NCBI GenBank assembly: GCA_049241565.1
Contig: JBMLQL010000030.1
Span: 186,001-250,000 of the forward strand
Source of the DNA: DZBG01 sp049241565
Lineage (GTDB): Bacteria > Bdellovibrionota > Bacteriovoracia > Bacteriovoracales > Bacteriovoracaceae
Direction: 5' to 3'
Length of the DNA stretch: 64,000 nucleotides
Position 1 is the stretch's first letter. Each line of letters starts with the position of its first letter. The position numbers were made by a program, and so were the translations under genes. The notes below the pieces were generated by a model. That model was given only the letters and a program-made list of their open reading frames with translations. It was not told where the DNA came from and searched no databases. Below, one piece after another: positions 44,426 through 53,539 of the stretch.

Positions 44426-44827
44426 TTAGCGGGGTCCCTTTTTGTAAAATGTCTCCATGTTTTTAATACTTAAACCAAGGATTATCAACTGAAAAACATA
44501 GCATAACATACCGTGTAAAATGACTGGTTCGGCATACTTAAGAAGCACAACAAAAGCAGCAATGAGGATCAGGACTTTGGCCATCAGGCTGAACATAATT
44601 TTGCGGTTTCGCTTGCCTGAGGAGTCTGTATCTTCATCTTTCATGGCCTTAATAAGCTTAGCAAAGGCAAGAACCATAAAAACGTGATTAAGAATGCTGG
44701 CGACCACAACAAAAACAAGACTCGCTGCAAAAACATAATTGTCTCGGCCACCATAAAAAGCAAAGCCAATATTGATTAAAGAACCAATGACGTACTTCTT
44801 ATTATCTATCTTTTCTGTCCAGGCCAT
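44426..44827 (-). CDS. ATP synthase subunit I-like protein
   Basis: The 133-aa protein has about four hydrophobic segments and sits immediately before atpB. The topology and position match AtpI, a helper of c-ring assembly; the sequence similarity is weak. It overlaps the preceding small gene by 26 bases. Confidence 0.65.
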   Translation of the reverse strand: MAWTEKIDNKKYVIGSLINIGFAFYGGRDNYVFAASLVFVVVASILNHVFMVLAFAKLIKAMKDEDTDSSGKRNRKIMFSLMAKVLILIAAFVVLLKYAEPVILHGMLCYVFQLIILGLSIKNMETFYKKGPR

Positions 44828-45029
44828 TTTTTACCATCAAGAAGAGCATGTAACCAACCACGACGATGATTAAACCGAGGGCCAGATTCCAGCTAATAAT
44901 TTGTCTTTGAACCAGATAATAGAGGAGAAAGAACACTCCTACAATAGTTGAAGGAAGACCGAGGGCCAGACCCATCACGAGCCAAAATTTACGGCTGGCC
45001 GGTTGAACCTTTTCGGGTTTATCACTCAT
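44802..45029 (-). CDS. Small AtpZ/AtpI-like membrane protein
   Basis: The 75-aa protein has two membrane helices (residues ~13-40 and ~47-65). Size, topology and position in the atp cluster fit AtpZ-type proteins. The ATG overlaps the stop of the TPR gene by four bases (ATGA). Confidence 0.65.
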   Translation of the reverse strand: MSDKPEKVQPASRKFWLVMGLALGLPSTIVGVFFLLYYLVQRQIISWNLALGLIIVVVGYMLFLMVKNGLDRKDR

Positions 45030-45811
45030 CGTTTTCTCGCTACTCGGCGAGCATAAAGAGATTTCAGCCGCGCCTTTAAAACTTCTGGATTAGGGTAGTC
45101 GGGGAGAAGTGAGTAATAAATATTATAGGCCTCTTTAAGCTTCTCATTTGACTCATAGGCATTAGCAATAAGAAATTTAACCCGAACAATTTTATCTCGC
45201 TGCTTTTCACGCTTTAAATACTCAAACCATTTCTCCACCGCCTTATCCCATCTCTTTTGATAGAACTCGATAAGACCTAAATGGTAATAGCTCTCTGTAA
45301 TATAAGAATGAAAACCTTGTTGAATAACTTCTGAAAAAATTTCTTTGGCCTTTTGATAGTCACCTTTTTGAAAATGACTTTCTCCGATTCTAAAATAGTA
45401 CAAATCATAATTGGCCAGTCGAGGACGAAATTTCATGAGTACTTGATAAGCACGAATGGCCTTATCGTAGCGACGAGAAAAGCTAAAATTAATATCTGCA
45501 ATTTTCTCCATCGCTTTTACCTGCCATAGAGGATCATCCACATTATCGACAATATACTGATAGTGATCGAGGGCCTTAATCTGTTGATCAAGATAAAGGT
45601 ATTGAATCTCACCAATTTGGTATTGAATTTTTACTCGAATGTTTTTTGGGGGATTCTTTTTTAAAACTCTAAGATAGAGATCGACGGCTTTTTGGAAATC
45701 TTGAGATTCTACATAGCCTTGGGCCATGAGAATATCTTGGTTAAGACCTGAGGTGAAGTCACAACTCCACCCCAGGATTAACATTAAAACGAGAACAATT
45801 TTATTCAGCAT
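45026..45811 (-). CDS. Exported TPR protein
   Basis: The 261-aa protein begins inside the end of gyrA (11-base overlap) at the ATG 45811. A hydrophobic signal (MLNKIVLVLMLILGWSC) ends in a Cys, but the lipobox is weak (GWSC). TPR-type helices follow, such as VDLYLRVLKKNPP, AIRAYQVLMKFRPRL and AKEIFSEVIQQGF, about five repeats. The function is unknown. It connects the gyr and atp genes in one same-strand run. Confidence 0.75.
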   Translation of the reverse strand: MLNKIVLVLMLILGWSCDFTSGLNQDILMAQGYVESQDFQKAVDLYLRVLKKNPPKNIRVKIQYQIGEIQYLYLDQQIKALDHYQYIVDNVDDPLWQVKAMEKIADINFSFSRRYDKAIRAYQVLMKFRPRLANYDLYYFRIGESHFQKGDYQKAKEIFSEVIQQGFHSYITESYYHLGLIEFYQKRWDKAVEKWFEYLKREKQRDKIVRVKFLIANAYESNEKLKEAYNIYYSLLPDYPNPEVLKARLKSLYARRVARKR

Positions 45812-48314
45812 CAGTGCTTGTATCAGTTGATTCTGAAGCTTGGGCCTCAGTCGTCGACTCTTCACCATCATCTGGATCAATAATCTTTTCAACTGCCACA
45901 ACTTTTTCATCTGTCTTCACATTAATTAAACGAACACCTTGAGTGTTACGTCCAAGAAGTGAAATTCCAGATATCTTCGTGCGGATAACCTGGCCTTTAT
46001 CAGTAATGATCATAAGATCATCTTTATCAGTCACAGGTTTAATCGCCATAATCTCACCAGTTTTCTCAGTAAGTTTCATCGCAAGGATTCCCTTACCACC
46101 GCGAGACTGACTTCTATATTCTTCAGCAGATGAGCGTTTTCCATATCCACGGGCCGTTACTGTAAGGATCTCAGATTTTTCATCAATAAGTTCCATTCCA
46201 ATAACATAATCACCATCTTCAATTGTCATTCCTTTCACACCTTGAGACACACGTCCAAGGGCGCGGCAATCATCTTCAGGGAAACGGATTGATTTACCAG
46301 CAGATGAAGCAAGGAGAACGTCTTTTTTACCGTCCGAAATTCTTACGGCAAGAACTTCATCATCATCCTGAACCTTAATGGCCTTCAGACCATTTTGACG
46401 AATATTTTTGTACTCCGAAAGTTCAGATTTCTTCACAATACCTTGCTTGGTTGCAAAGATAATAAAGTGTTTCTCAAGCTCTTTAGGAAGAGTGATGATT
46501 TCTTTTACCTTCTCATCTGCAGGAATATTAATAATATTCACCACATTTCTTCCCTTAGACGTACGCTGTCCTTCAGGAATTTGGTAAACTTTAATTGTAA
46601 ACGCTGTTCCCTTATCAGTGACGATCATAAGTGAATCATGAGTGTCAGCTGTAAAGATAGATGTGTAGAAATCTTCATCCATATCAGCACCTTTCACACC
46701 TTTCCCCCCACGTTTTTGTGAGCGGTAAGTATCAAGGGCCATACGCTTCAAGTAACCTTTAGTTGTGATTGTCACAATCACTTCTTCATTCTTGATCAGA
46801 TCTTCCATCTGAATTTCGTCTGCTTGAGCGACGATATCAGTTTTTCTTTCATCACCGTATTTTTCAAGAACTTCAGTACACTCATTACGGATAATACCTT
46901 TAATTTCATCTTCTGAATTTAAGATACCTTCTAAGCGAGCAATTTCTTTCATAATAGCTTCATAATCAGCAATAATTTTATCACGCTCAAGACCTGTTAA
47001 GCGCTGAAGTCTCATGTCGAGAACACCCTGAGCTTGGATAGCTGAGAGGGAGAATTTCGACATCAATTGTTCTTTGGCCTGAGTCGGTCCTTCAGAAGCT
47101 TTGATAAGTTCTACAATGGCGTCGATGTTCTCAACGGCAATTTTTAAACCCTCTAAGATATGAGCACGCTCTTTTGCTTTCTTGAGTTCGAAAGTTGTAC
47201 GACGGATAACAATTTCACGACGGTGTTCAATAAAACACTGAAGCATTTCCTTAAGATCCATAACTTTCGGTTGACCGTTATAGATTGAAAGGAAAATAAT
47301 CCCGAATGAAACTTGCATCTGAGTTTGTTTGTATAAACGGTTAAGAAGGATTGATCCTTGCTCCCCACGTTTCACATCAATCACGACACGAATACCAAGA
47401 CGGTTAGATTCATCGCGGATATCTGAGATACCTTCGATTTCTTTAGCACGTACAAGGTCAGCAATTTTTTCAATGAGCTTAGATTTATTTACCTGATAAG
47501 GAATTTCCGTGATGATAATTCTCTCACGGTCATTTTTTAAAATTTCAATTTCGGCTTTCGCACGAATTTGAATCACACCCTTACCCGTATGGTAGGCCTG
47601 CTGAATTCCTGCTGTTCCGTGAATCGCTCCACCAGTTGGAAAATCAGGTCCTGGAATTAATTTAATGAGTTCATGAACTGACATTGATGGATTATCAATA
47701 AGTCCAATAATTCCACCCATAACTTCTGTTAAATTATGAGGAGGAATATTTGTCGCCATCCCTACCGCAATCCCAGAAGAACCATTGATAAGAAGGTTAG
47801 GAACTTTTGTTGGAAGAACCATTGGCTCTTCTAAAGAGTCATCGTAGTTCGGTTGCCAATCAACAGTTTCTTTATCGATATCTCCAAGAAGATCATCGGC
47901 CATTTTTTGCATACGAACTTCTGTGTATCGCATAGCCGCAGCGTTATCTCCATCGATTGACCCGAAGTTACCTTGTCCATCAACGATAGTGTATCTCATT
48001 GAGAAATCTTGAGCGAGACGAACGAGTGCACCATAGACTGCAGAGTCACCGTGCGGGTGATACTTACCGATAACATCCCCAACAACACGCGCTGACTTTA
48101 AGTAAGGACGTCCGTGGTAGTTATTAAGCATATGCATGGCATAGAGAATTCTTCTGTGTACAGGTTTAAGTCCGTCACGAACATCAGGAAGGGCACGGCC
48201 TACGATGACCGACATGGCATAATCAAGATAACAGCTCTTCATCTCATCTTGAATGAGGAGCTGAGTAATATTACCGTGATTGTGATTTTCGTTATTGTTG
48301 TTATCTTCGCTCAT
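45801..48314 (-). CDS. gyrA: DNA gyrase subunit A
   Basis: GyrA cuts and rejoins DNA during supercoiling. The 837-aa protein has the catalytic Tyr in AAMRYTEVRM (Y130) and the GyrA-box QKRGGKG that marks gyrase rather than topoisomerase IV. The quinolone region reads HPHGDSAVYGALVRLAQ, with Gly where E. coli has Asp87. A short Asn-rich tail precedes residue 16. The C terminus is acidic (DPDDGEESTTEAQASE). It follows gyrB by 14 bp. Confidence 0.99.
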   Translation of the reverse strand: MSEDNNNNENHNHGNITQLLIQDEMKSCYLDYAMSVIVGRALPDVRDGLKPVHRRILYAMHMLNNYHGRPYLKSARVVGDVIGKYHPHGDSAVYGALVRLAQDFSMRYTIVDGQGNFGSIDGDNAAAMRYTEVRMQKMADDLLGDIDKETVDWQPNYDDSLEEPMVLPTKVPNLLINGSSGIAVGMATNIPPHNLTEVMGGIIGLIDNPSMSVHELIKLIPGPDFPTGGAIHGTAGIQQAYHTGKGVIQIRAKAEIEILKNDRERIIITEIPYQVNKSKLIEKIADLVRAKEIEGISDIRDESNRLGIRVVIDVKRGEQGSILLNRLYKQTQMQVSFGIIFLSIYNGQPKVMDLKEMLQCFIEHRREIVIRRTTFELKKAKERAHILEGLKIAVENIDAIVELIKASEGPTQAKEQLMSKFSLSAIQAQGVLDMRLQRLTGLERDKIIADYEAIMKEIARLEGILNSEDEIKGIIRNECTEVLEKYGDERKTDIVAQADEIQMEDLIKNEEVIVTITTKGYLKRMALDTYRSQKRGGKGVKGADMDEDFYTSIFTADTHDSLMIVTDKGTAFTIKVYQIPEGQRTSKGRNVVNIINIPADEKVKEIITLPKELEKHFIIFATKQGIVKKSELSEYKNIRQNGLKAIKVQDDDEVLAVRISDGKKDVLLASSAGKSIRFPEDDCRALGRVSQGVKGMTIEDGDYVIGMELIDEKSEILTVTARGYGKRSSAEEYRSQSRGGKGILAMKLTEKTGEIMAIKPVTDKDDLMIITDKGQVIRTKISGISLLGRNTQGVRLINVKTDEKVVAVEKIIDPDDGEESTTEAQASESTDTSTDAE

Positions 48315-48328
48315 ATTAAATCCTTAAA

Positions 48329-50773
48329 TTAAATATCTAGGTTACGCACATTCAGAGCATTTGTTTCCACAAATTCTCTGCGCGGTTCCACTTGGTCACC
48401 CATAAGAACTGAGAACACTTGATCGGCATCAATTGTATCTTCAATTTTTACTTGGAGAAGTGTGCGGTTTTCAGGATTCATCGTCGTTTCCCAAAGTTGC
48501 TCTGGGTTCATCTCTCCGAGTCCCTTATAACGTTGGATATAGGCCCCTTGTTTTCCTTCAGCTGTCACAGCATCAGAAAATTGCTCAAGACCCAAGAATT
48601 CCGCATTCGTTTTTTCACGTTTAAGCGTAATTTTTGAATTCATATAACGTTTAATTCCGTCATAGTGATTGCGAAGATCCGCGTACTCTGATGAATCAAT
48701 AAAATTATGACCAATACGGAAATTTTTTGTTTTAAGAGCTGAAGTAACCTGAATACGAATCTGATAAGCTAAATGTTTAACGTCTTCATCAATATGAAGA
48801 GAGTACTTCTTAAGAGAAACAGCTCCACTGCTTAGGCGAGTATTTAATTTATCCACGTAAGCTTGAAGTTGTTCTTTGTTTTTAAGAATATCAGTCGTTA
48901 GTGTTCCATCCTCAATAATCCCTTTTAATAATTGGGCATCATAGTGACGGTCATAAGCCTCAAGAATACCGTTATAAGTTTTAAACTTATTCACGGCCAC
49001 TCGAATTTGTTCGATAGCAAGAGTTTCACCATCAACTTGAACTTCTGAATCTGCAAGAGTACTTGAGATAAGGAAGGCATCAAGTTCAGTCATGTCCTTA
49101 AGATATTTCTCGTTTTTACCTTTTTTGTATTTATAAAGAGGTGGCTGAGCAATATAGAGGTAACCACGCTCGATAATTTCAGGGAACTGACGGTAAAAAA
49201 GTGTCAAAAGCAGGGTACGAATATGGGATCCATCCACATCTGCATCCGTCATGATCACGATTTTATGATAACGAAGTTTTGAAATATCAAAGGAGTCTTT
49301 ACCAATGCTGGTACCGATCGCTTGAACCAGCATCTTGATTTCATCATTTGTGAGCATTTTATCATAACGAGCTTTTTCCACATTCAGGATTTTACCCTTC
49401 ATTGGAAGAACAGCCTGATGTTTACGATCACGCCCTTGTTTTGCTGATCCACCGGCCGAGTCACCCTCAACCAGGTACACTTCACAGAGCGCAGGATCTT
49501 TTTCCTGACAATCTGCCATTTTCCCAGGAAGACCTGAGAAATCAAGAACTGATTTACGACGAGTTAATTCACGAGCTTTACGAGCGGCTTCACGAGCGGC
49601 AGCTGCATCGAGAGATTTTTTAAGAATTGTTTTCGCAATCGTTGGATTTTCTTCAAGGTGAATCTTTAAACGATCCCCAATAAGTGAATTGACGATACCT
49701 TCAACTTCAGAGTTACCAAGTTTTGATTTTGTCTGACCTTCGAACTGAGGATTTGTGAGTTTAACAGAGATAATCGCTGTTAAACCTTCACGCATATCAT
49801 CACCAGTAAGATTGATTTTTACGTTTTTAAGAACGTTATTATCTTTAGCGTAGTTATTTAAAACACGTGTTAGGGCCGTTTTAAATCCAGAAACATGAAC
49901 TCCACCTTCTGGTGTGTTAATGTTATTGGCATAACTTGTCAGTGTTTCTGTATATCCATCCGTCCATTGCATCGCGATTTCTACTTCGTAGTTATCACGA
50001 GTCTGAAAAACATAGATTGGTTCTTTATGAATCGGAGTTTTAGCACGATTTAAATAAGTTACGAATTCGGCCAATCCACCTTCATAGTGAAAAGTTTCTG
50101 CCTTATCAGTGCGCTCATCTTTAATTGAAATTTTCAGACCTTTATTAAGGAAGGCCATCTCGCGGAAACGGTTGGCAAGAGTATCGTAGTTATACTCATG
50201 AACTTCGAAAATCTCATTATCAGATTTAAAAGTTACCATTGTCCCAGTGTCTTTTAATTCACACTCACCAACAACTTTTAACGGCTCTTTTGATTTACCT
50301 TTGATGAATTCAAGTTGATGAACTTTACCATGCTTTTTAATTTCGATTTTTACCCATTTTGAGAGGGCATTTACCACTGAAGCACCTACACCATGAAGAC
50401 CACCAGAAACTTTATAAGCTCCGCCATCTTCATTGAATTTTCCACCAGCGTGAAGTTTTGTATAAACAATTTCAGCTGCTGAAACACCTTCACCTGGAAC
50501 AAAGTCCACGGGAATTCCGCGTCCGTTATCCACAACTGTGAGTGAATTATCTAAGTGAATGACCACGTTGATATCAGTACAGTATCCAGCTAGTGCTTCA
50601 TCCACAGCATTGTCTACGATCTCGTAAACGCAGTGGTGAAATCCTCTGAATCCAGTGTCACCGATGTACATTCCTGGACGTTTTCTTACGGCCTCTAGAC
50701 CTTCAAGAATTTTAATTTTGTCAGCGTTGTATTCGCTACCGACTTTGGCAATTGAATCAGTTTGTTGATCCAT
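48329..50773 (-). CDS. gyrB: DNA gyrase subunit B
   Basis: GyrB supplies ATP hydrolysis. The 814-aa protein has VRKRPGMYIGD, GRGIPVDF, GLHGVGASVVNALS (ATP lid), the TOPRIM block EGDSAGGSAKQGRDRKHQAVLPMKG and the C-terminal QRYKGLGEMNPEQLWETTMNP. Length is typical of Gram-negative GyrB with the insert. The ATG at 50773 has a GGAG site; recF lies 9 bp upstream. Confidence 0.99.
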   Translation of the reverse strand: MDQQTDSIAKVGSEYNADKIKILEGLEAVRKRPGMYIGDTGFRGFHHCVYEIVDNAVDEALAGYCTDINVVIHLDNSLTVVDNGRGIPVDFVPGEGVSAAEIVYTKLHAGGKFNEDGGAYKVSGGLHGVGASVVNALSKWVKIEIKKHGKVHQLEFIKGKSKEPLKVVGECELKDTGTMVTFKSDNEIFEVHEYNYDTLANRFREMAFLNKGLKISIKDERTDKAETFHYEGGLAEFVTYLNRAKTPIHKEPIYVFQTRDNYEVEIAMQWTDGYTETLTSYANNINTPEGGVHVSGFKTALTRVLNNYAKDNNVLKNVKINLTGDDMREGLTAIISVKLTNPQFEGQTKSKLGNSEVEGIVNSLIGDRLKIHLEENPTIAKTILKKSLDAAAAREAARKARELTRRKSVLDFSGLPGKMADCQEKDPALCEVYLVEGDSAGGSAKQGRDRKHQAVLPMKGKILNVEKARYDKMLTNDEIKMLVQAIGTSIGKDSFDISKLRYHKIVIMTDADVDGSHIRTLLLTLFYRQFPEIIERGYLYIAQPPLYKYKKGKNEKYLKDMTELDAFLISSTLADSEVQVDGETLAIEQIRVAVNKFKTYNGILEAYDRHYDAQLLKGIIEDGTLTTDILKNKEQLQAYVDKLNTRLSSGAVSLKKYSLHIDEDVKHLAYQIRIQVTSALKTKNFRIGHNFIDSSEYADLRNHYDGIKRYMNSKITLKREKTNAEFLGLEQFSDAVTAEGKQGAYIQRYKGLGEMNPEQLWETTMNPENRTLLQVKIEDTIDADQVFSVLMGDQVEPRREFVETNALNVRNLDI

Positions 50774-50782
50774 TCCGATCTC

Positions 50783-51892
50783 CTATCCCTGGTTTGAGCT
50801 TAGTGTTCCTTGGTCGAGAAAAAAAGTTCGTGAAAACTTTAAATTCTCAAGCTCTTTTTTGAAGTTTTCATTCGCGGTTGTAATCAAAACTTGGAACGAT
50901 TTTTGTTCCAGATATTGCACCAAATTTTTCCATCTCTGGCCATCTAATTCGCCAGAAACATCATCAATTAAAACAATGGGATAAGAGTTAAATTTAGACT
51001 CAAAAAGTTCGATAAATCCAAAGATCAAACTAAGAAAACTCATCTTCTGTTGACCCAGAGAGCAAAACTCAAAAGAATTCAGTCCATCAAAGCTAAAAAT
51101 ATAGTCATCTCGATGAACACCCACCTGAGTGACCTGTGCTTCCACATCAATACGTTCTTGTGAGCGATAAAAATCATAAATTTTTGCTGCATTCCAGTGC
51201 AAAAACATCGAATCTAGCTCTAATTTGAGTAAATGCTCTTCAGCAAAGATGGATTTGAAGGTAGGGGAGACGAATTGATTCAAATTTTGGAGAAAATCAT
51301 GACGTTTTCTAGTGATAATCTCGGAATACTCCGAAACTTGCAGATCTATAGCCTTTAACTGGGCAGGGTAATCCTTGATATACCTTGTGGCACTTAAAAT
51401 CGAATTTCTGAACTTTATGGCCTTCTGGAAGCGGTTTAAAACTTGTTTGTACTCAGCATCTAGCTGCCCTAAATGGGAATCCATCCACTGGCGACGAAAA
51501 GTTCCACTGGTATGAAACGAGTAAGAATCGAAAGGATTCACAAAAACCGAGGCGGAAGGAGTCTTTGATTTTTCAGGTTTTGAGTTCCAAAAACGCTCCT
51601 CCAGCTTATCTGACCACCGGACAGTATAGGCGATAGGATCACCTTCGAAATCAAAAACTGATTGTAGAATAATCTCGGGTTTTCCACCTTCAATATTCAT
51701 CATTTGTGGAAAACTGGTATTTTTACGAAAAGATTTTTTATTCGTGAGAAAGTAGATGGCCTCTAGGAGATTAGTTTTCCCATTCCCGTTTTGGCCAAAT
51801 ATGCAATTAATCCCTGAGATAAATTCAAAGACATCATTGTGAAGGTTCCTAAAATTTTGAACCTGTAATTTTTGGACTTTTCCACAATTCAT
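50783..51892 (-). CDS. recF: DNA replication and repair protein RecF
   Basis: The 369-aa protein has the RecF Walker A GQNGNGKTNLLEAIY, the signature-region LGQQKMSFLSL and Walker B IVLIDDVSGELDGQRW. It helps load RecA at gaps. It sits between dnaN and gyrB, the common order. Confidence 0.97.
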   Translation of the reverse strand: MNCGKVQKLQVQNFRNLHNDVFEFISGINCIFGQNGNGKTNLLEAIYFLTNKKSFRKNTSFPQMMNIEGGKPEIILQSVFDFEGDPIAYTVRWSDKLEERFWNSKPEKSKTPSASVFVNPFDSYSFHTSGTFRRQWMDSHLGQLDAEYKQVLNRFQKAIKFRNSILSATRYIKDYPAQLKAIDLQVSEYSEIITRKRHDFLQNLNQFVSPTFKSIFAEEHLLKLELDSMFLHWNAAKIYDFYRSQERIDVEAQVTQVGVHRDDYIFSFDGLNSFEFCSLGQQKMSFLSLIFGFIELFESKFNSYPIVLIDDVSGELDGQRWKNLVQYLEQKSFQVLITTANENFKKELENLKFSRTFFLDQGTLSSNQG

Positions 51893-51906
51893 TTAATTCT
51901 TGGGAA

Positions 51907-53022
51907 CTAGAGTTTAAGCGGCATAATGATTCCAAGAAAATCTGGAAGATCATCAGCTTTAATCACCACTGGGCTTAGCTCATTGTTAAATTCAAATGTC
52001 ACATCAGTTTCATTGAGAACAGAAAGAGTCTCAATAAGGTACTTTGCATTGAATCCAATCTCTGTTGCTTTACCTTGATAATCAATAGGAAGAGTTTCAT
52101 TGGCCTGTCCAAGAGCAGGGTGATTTGTTGAAATCACTAGCTCATTAGGAAGAATATTTAACTTAATCCCATTTGTTTTTTCATTTGAAAGAATCTTAAT
52201 ACGTTTCACAGCATTCATAATGGCATTACGATCGATATGAAATTTATTTGTCGTCTTATTAGGAATAACAGTTTGATACTTAGGATATTCACGAGCAATG
52301 AGACGAATAGAAAGATAGTATTCGTTTTTTGCATTCACAAACATGAATGAATCATCAAGAGAAATAGAGACATCATCATCTGGATATGAATCAGCGATTT
52401 TTTTAAGTTCGCCAATACCTTTACGAGGAATGATGACACCATCATTTAAAAACTTATTTTCACCAATAAATTCAGCTGTATCTAATAAAGCTAGACGGTG
52501 ACCATCAATTGCTACTGCTCTTAATTTAGAATCAGTTAACTGCCAATAAATACCATTAAGGTACAATCTAGTCTCATCTGTAGAAATAGCATGAGAAGTT
52601 TTGTTAATGATATGAGCGATTTGTTTTGTTTTTAATTTAAATTCAGAACTTTGATTTTGAAATGTTAATTGAGGAAACTCATCTGAACTTGTGATTAAAA
52701 GTGAATAACTAATATTTTTACAATTTAAATTTAAAAGATTTCCACCATTATCAACTCCTAATGTGAGTTGTTCATTTGGGAGTTCTCTTAAAATATCTGA
52801 AAAGTTTTTTGAACTAATACAAAAGCTTCCTTCAGCATCAATTTTTGCTGGAAGAATAATTTTTGCTGATACTTCTAAGTCAGTAGCAATTAATTGAAGT
52901 TGATTCTTTTCTGCTTTTAATAAACAGTTTGTAAGAATAGGACGTGAATTCTTTTTATCCACTACAGTCAAAATTTTATTAACTGCTTCTCTTAACGTTG
53001 AGGCAGGAATGCTTAATTTCAT
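51907..53022 (-). CDS. dnaN: DNA polymerase III sliding clamp (beta)
   Basis: The 371-aa clamp has the three-repeat fold: N-terminal MKLSIPASTLREAVNKI, central LNGIYWQLTDSKLRAVAIDGHRLAL, and C-terminal YLIETLSVLNETDVTFEFN...PVVIKADD with the final LIMPL-like ending (GIIMPLKL). The ATG at 53022 has an AAGGATAG site. Its promoter is expected in the oriC-side gap. Confidence 0.98.
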   Translation of the reverse strand: MKLSIPASTLREAVNKILTVVDKKNSRPILTNCLLKAEKNQLQLIATDLEVSAKIILPAKIDAEGSFCISSKNFSDILRELPNEQLTLGVDNGGNLLNLNCKNISYSLLITSSDEFPQLTFQNQSSEFKLKTKQIAHIINKTSHAISTDETRLYLNGIYWQLTDSKLRAVAIDGHRLALLDTAEFIGENKFLNDGVIIPRKGIGELKKIADSYPDDDVSISLDDSFMFVNAKNEYYLSIRLIAREYPKYQTVIPNKTTNKFHIDRNAIMNAVKRIKILSNEKTNGIKLNILPNELVISTNHPALGQANETLPIDYQGKATEIGFNAKYLIETLSVLNETDVTFEFNNELSPVVIKADDLPDFLGIIMPLKL

Positions 53023-53097
53023 ACTCTATCCTTCTAAGACCAATTCAATTTAAGTTTAGATGTTTTAGCGTGGGGTATTCGGTTAATCAAGCTTCGA

Positions 53098-53470
53098 TGC
53101 CCCTATAGGACCGTTCCCCTATAAATATATATATTTTCTTATATATTATAATAGCGTGTGGATTGTGGATAATACAGACAATTATTAATAAATTTAATGA
53201 GTTAGACGGATATTAGTCCACACTAACTTTGACTTATACACACATTATTTTTTTATAGATTCGTATATCATCGCAGTTTATACACGGCCCCACATTTCCA
53301 AAAACAGTTATCCCCAAAGTAATCAGGCCGAAAGGATTCGGTTTGGCCCGATTCTGAGCAGTATTTGGCCTTGAGTACTCATTTTATCCACATTTCCACA
53401 CACATTTGGTGTGGATAAGAGTGTGGATAGACTTATCCCCATGTGGAAAGTGTGAAGATGTGGACTTCTC
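53098..53470. other. Chromosomal replication origin (oriC)
   Basis: This non-coding gap between dnaN and dnaA has four perfect DnaA boxes (TTATNCACA type): 53164-53172, 53234-53242, 53384-53392 and 53410-53418. Near matches lie at 53278-53286, 53308-53316, 53422-53430 and 53433-53441. An A+T run (53121-53153) that could melt lies at the dnaN side. The dnaA terminator is at the other end. Together with neighbouring dnaA, this is a confident origin call. Exact unwinding site is inferred. Confidence 0.92.
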
Positions 53471-53490
53471 TCCATTTAATGACAAAAAAA

Positions 53491-53510
53491 AGGATGGGTC
53501 TCACCATCCT
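53491..53510 (-). terminator. Terminator of dnaA at the edge of oriC
   Basis: AGGATGG and CCATCCT form a 7-bp stem with loop GTCTCA. The minus strand then has eight Ts. It ends dnaA transcription before it enters oriC. Confidence 0.88.
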
Positions 53511-53539
53511 GATTAGTAATAAGCTATTTTTTGTTTAAC

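Noticed and set aside
53121..53153. A+T run as a mobile or repeat element
   Set aside because: Its position beside DnaA boxes makes it the likely unwinding element of oriC.
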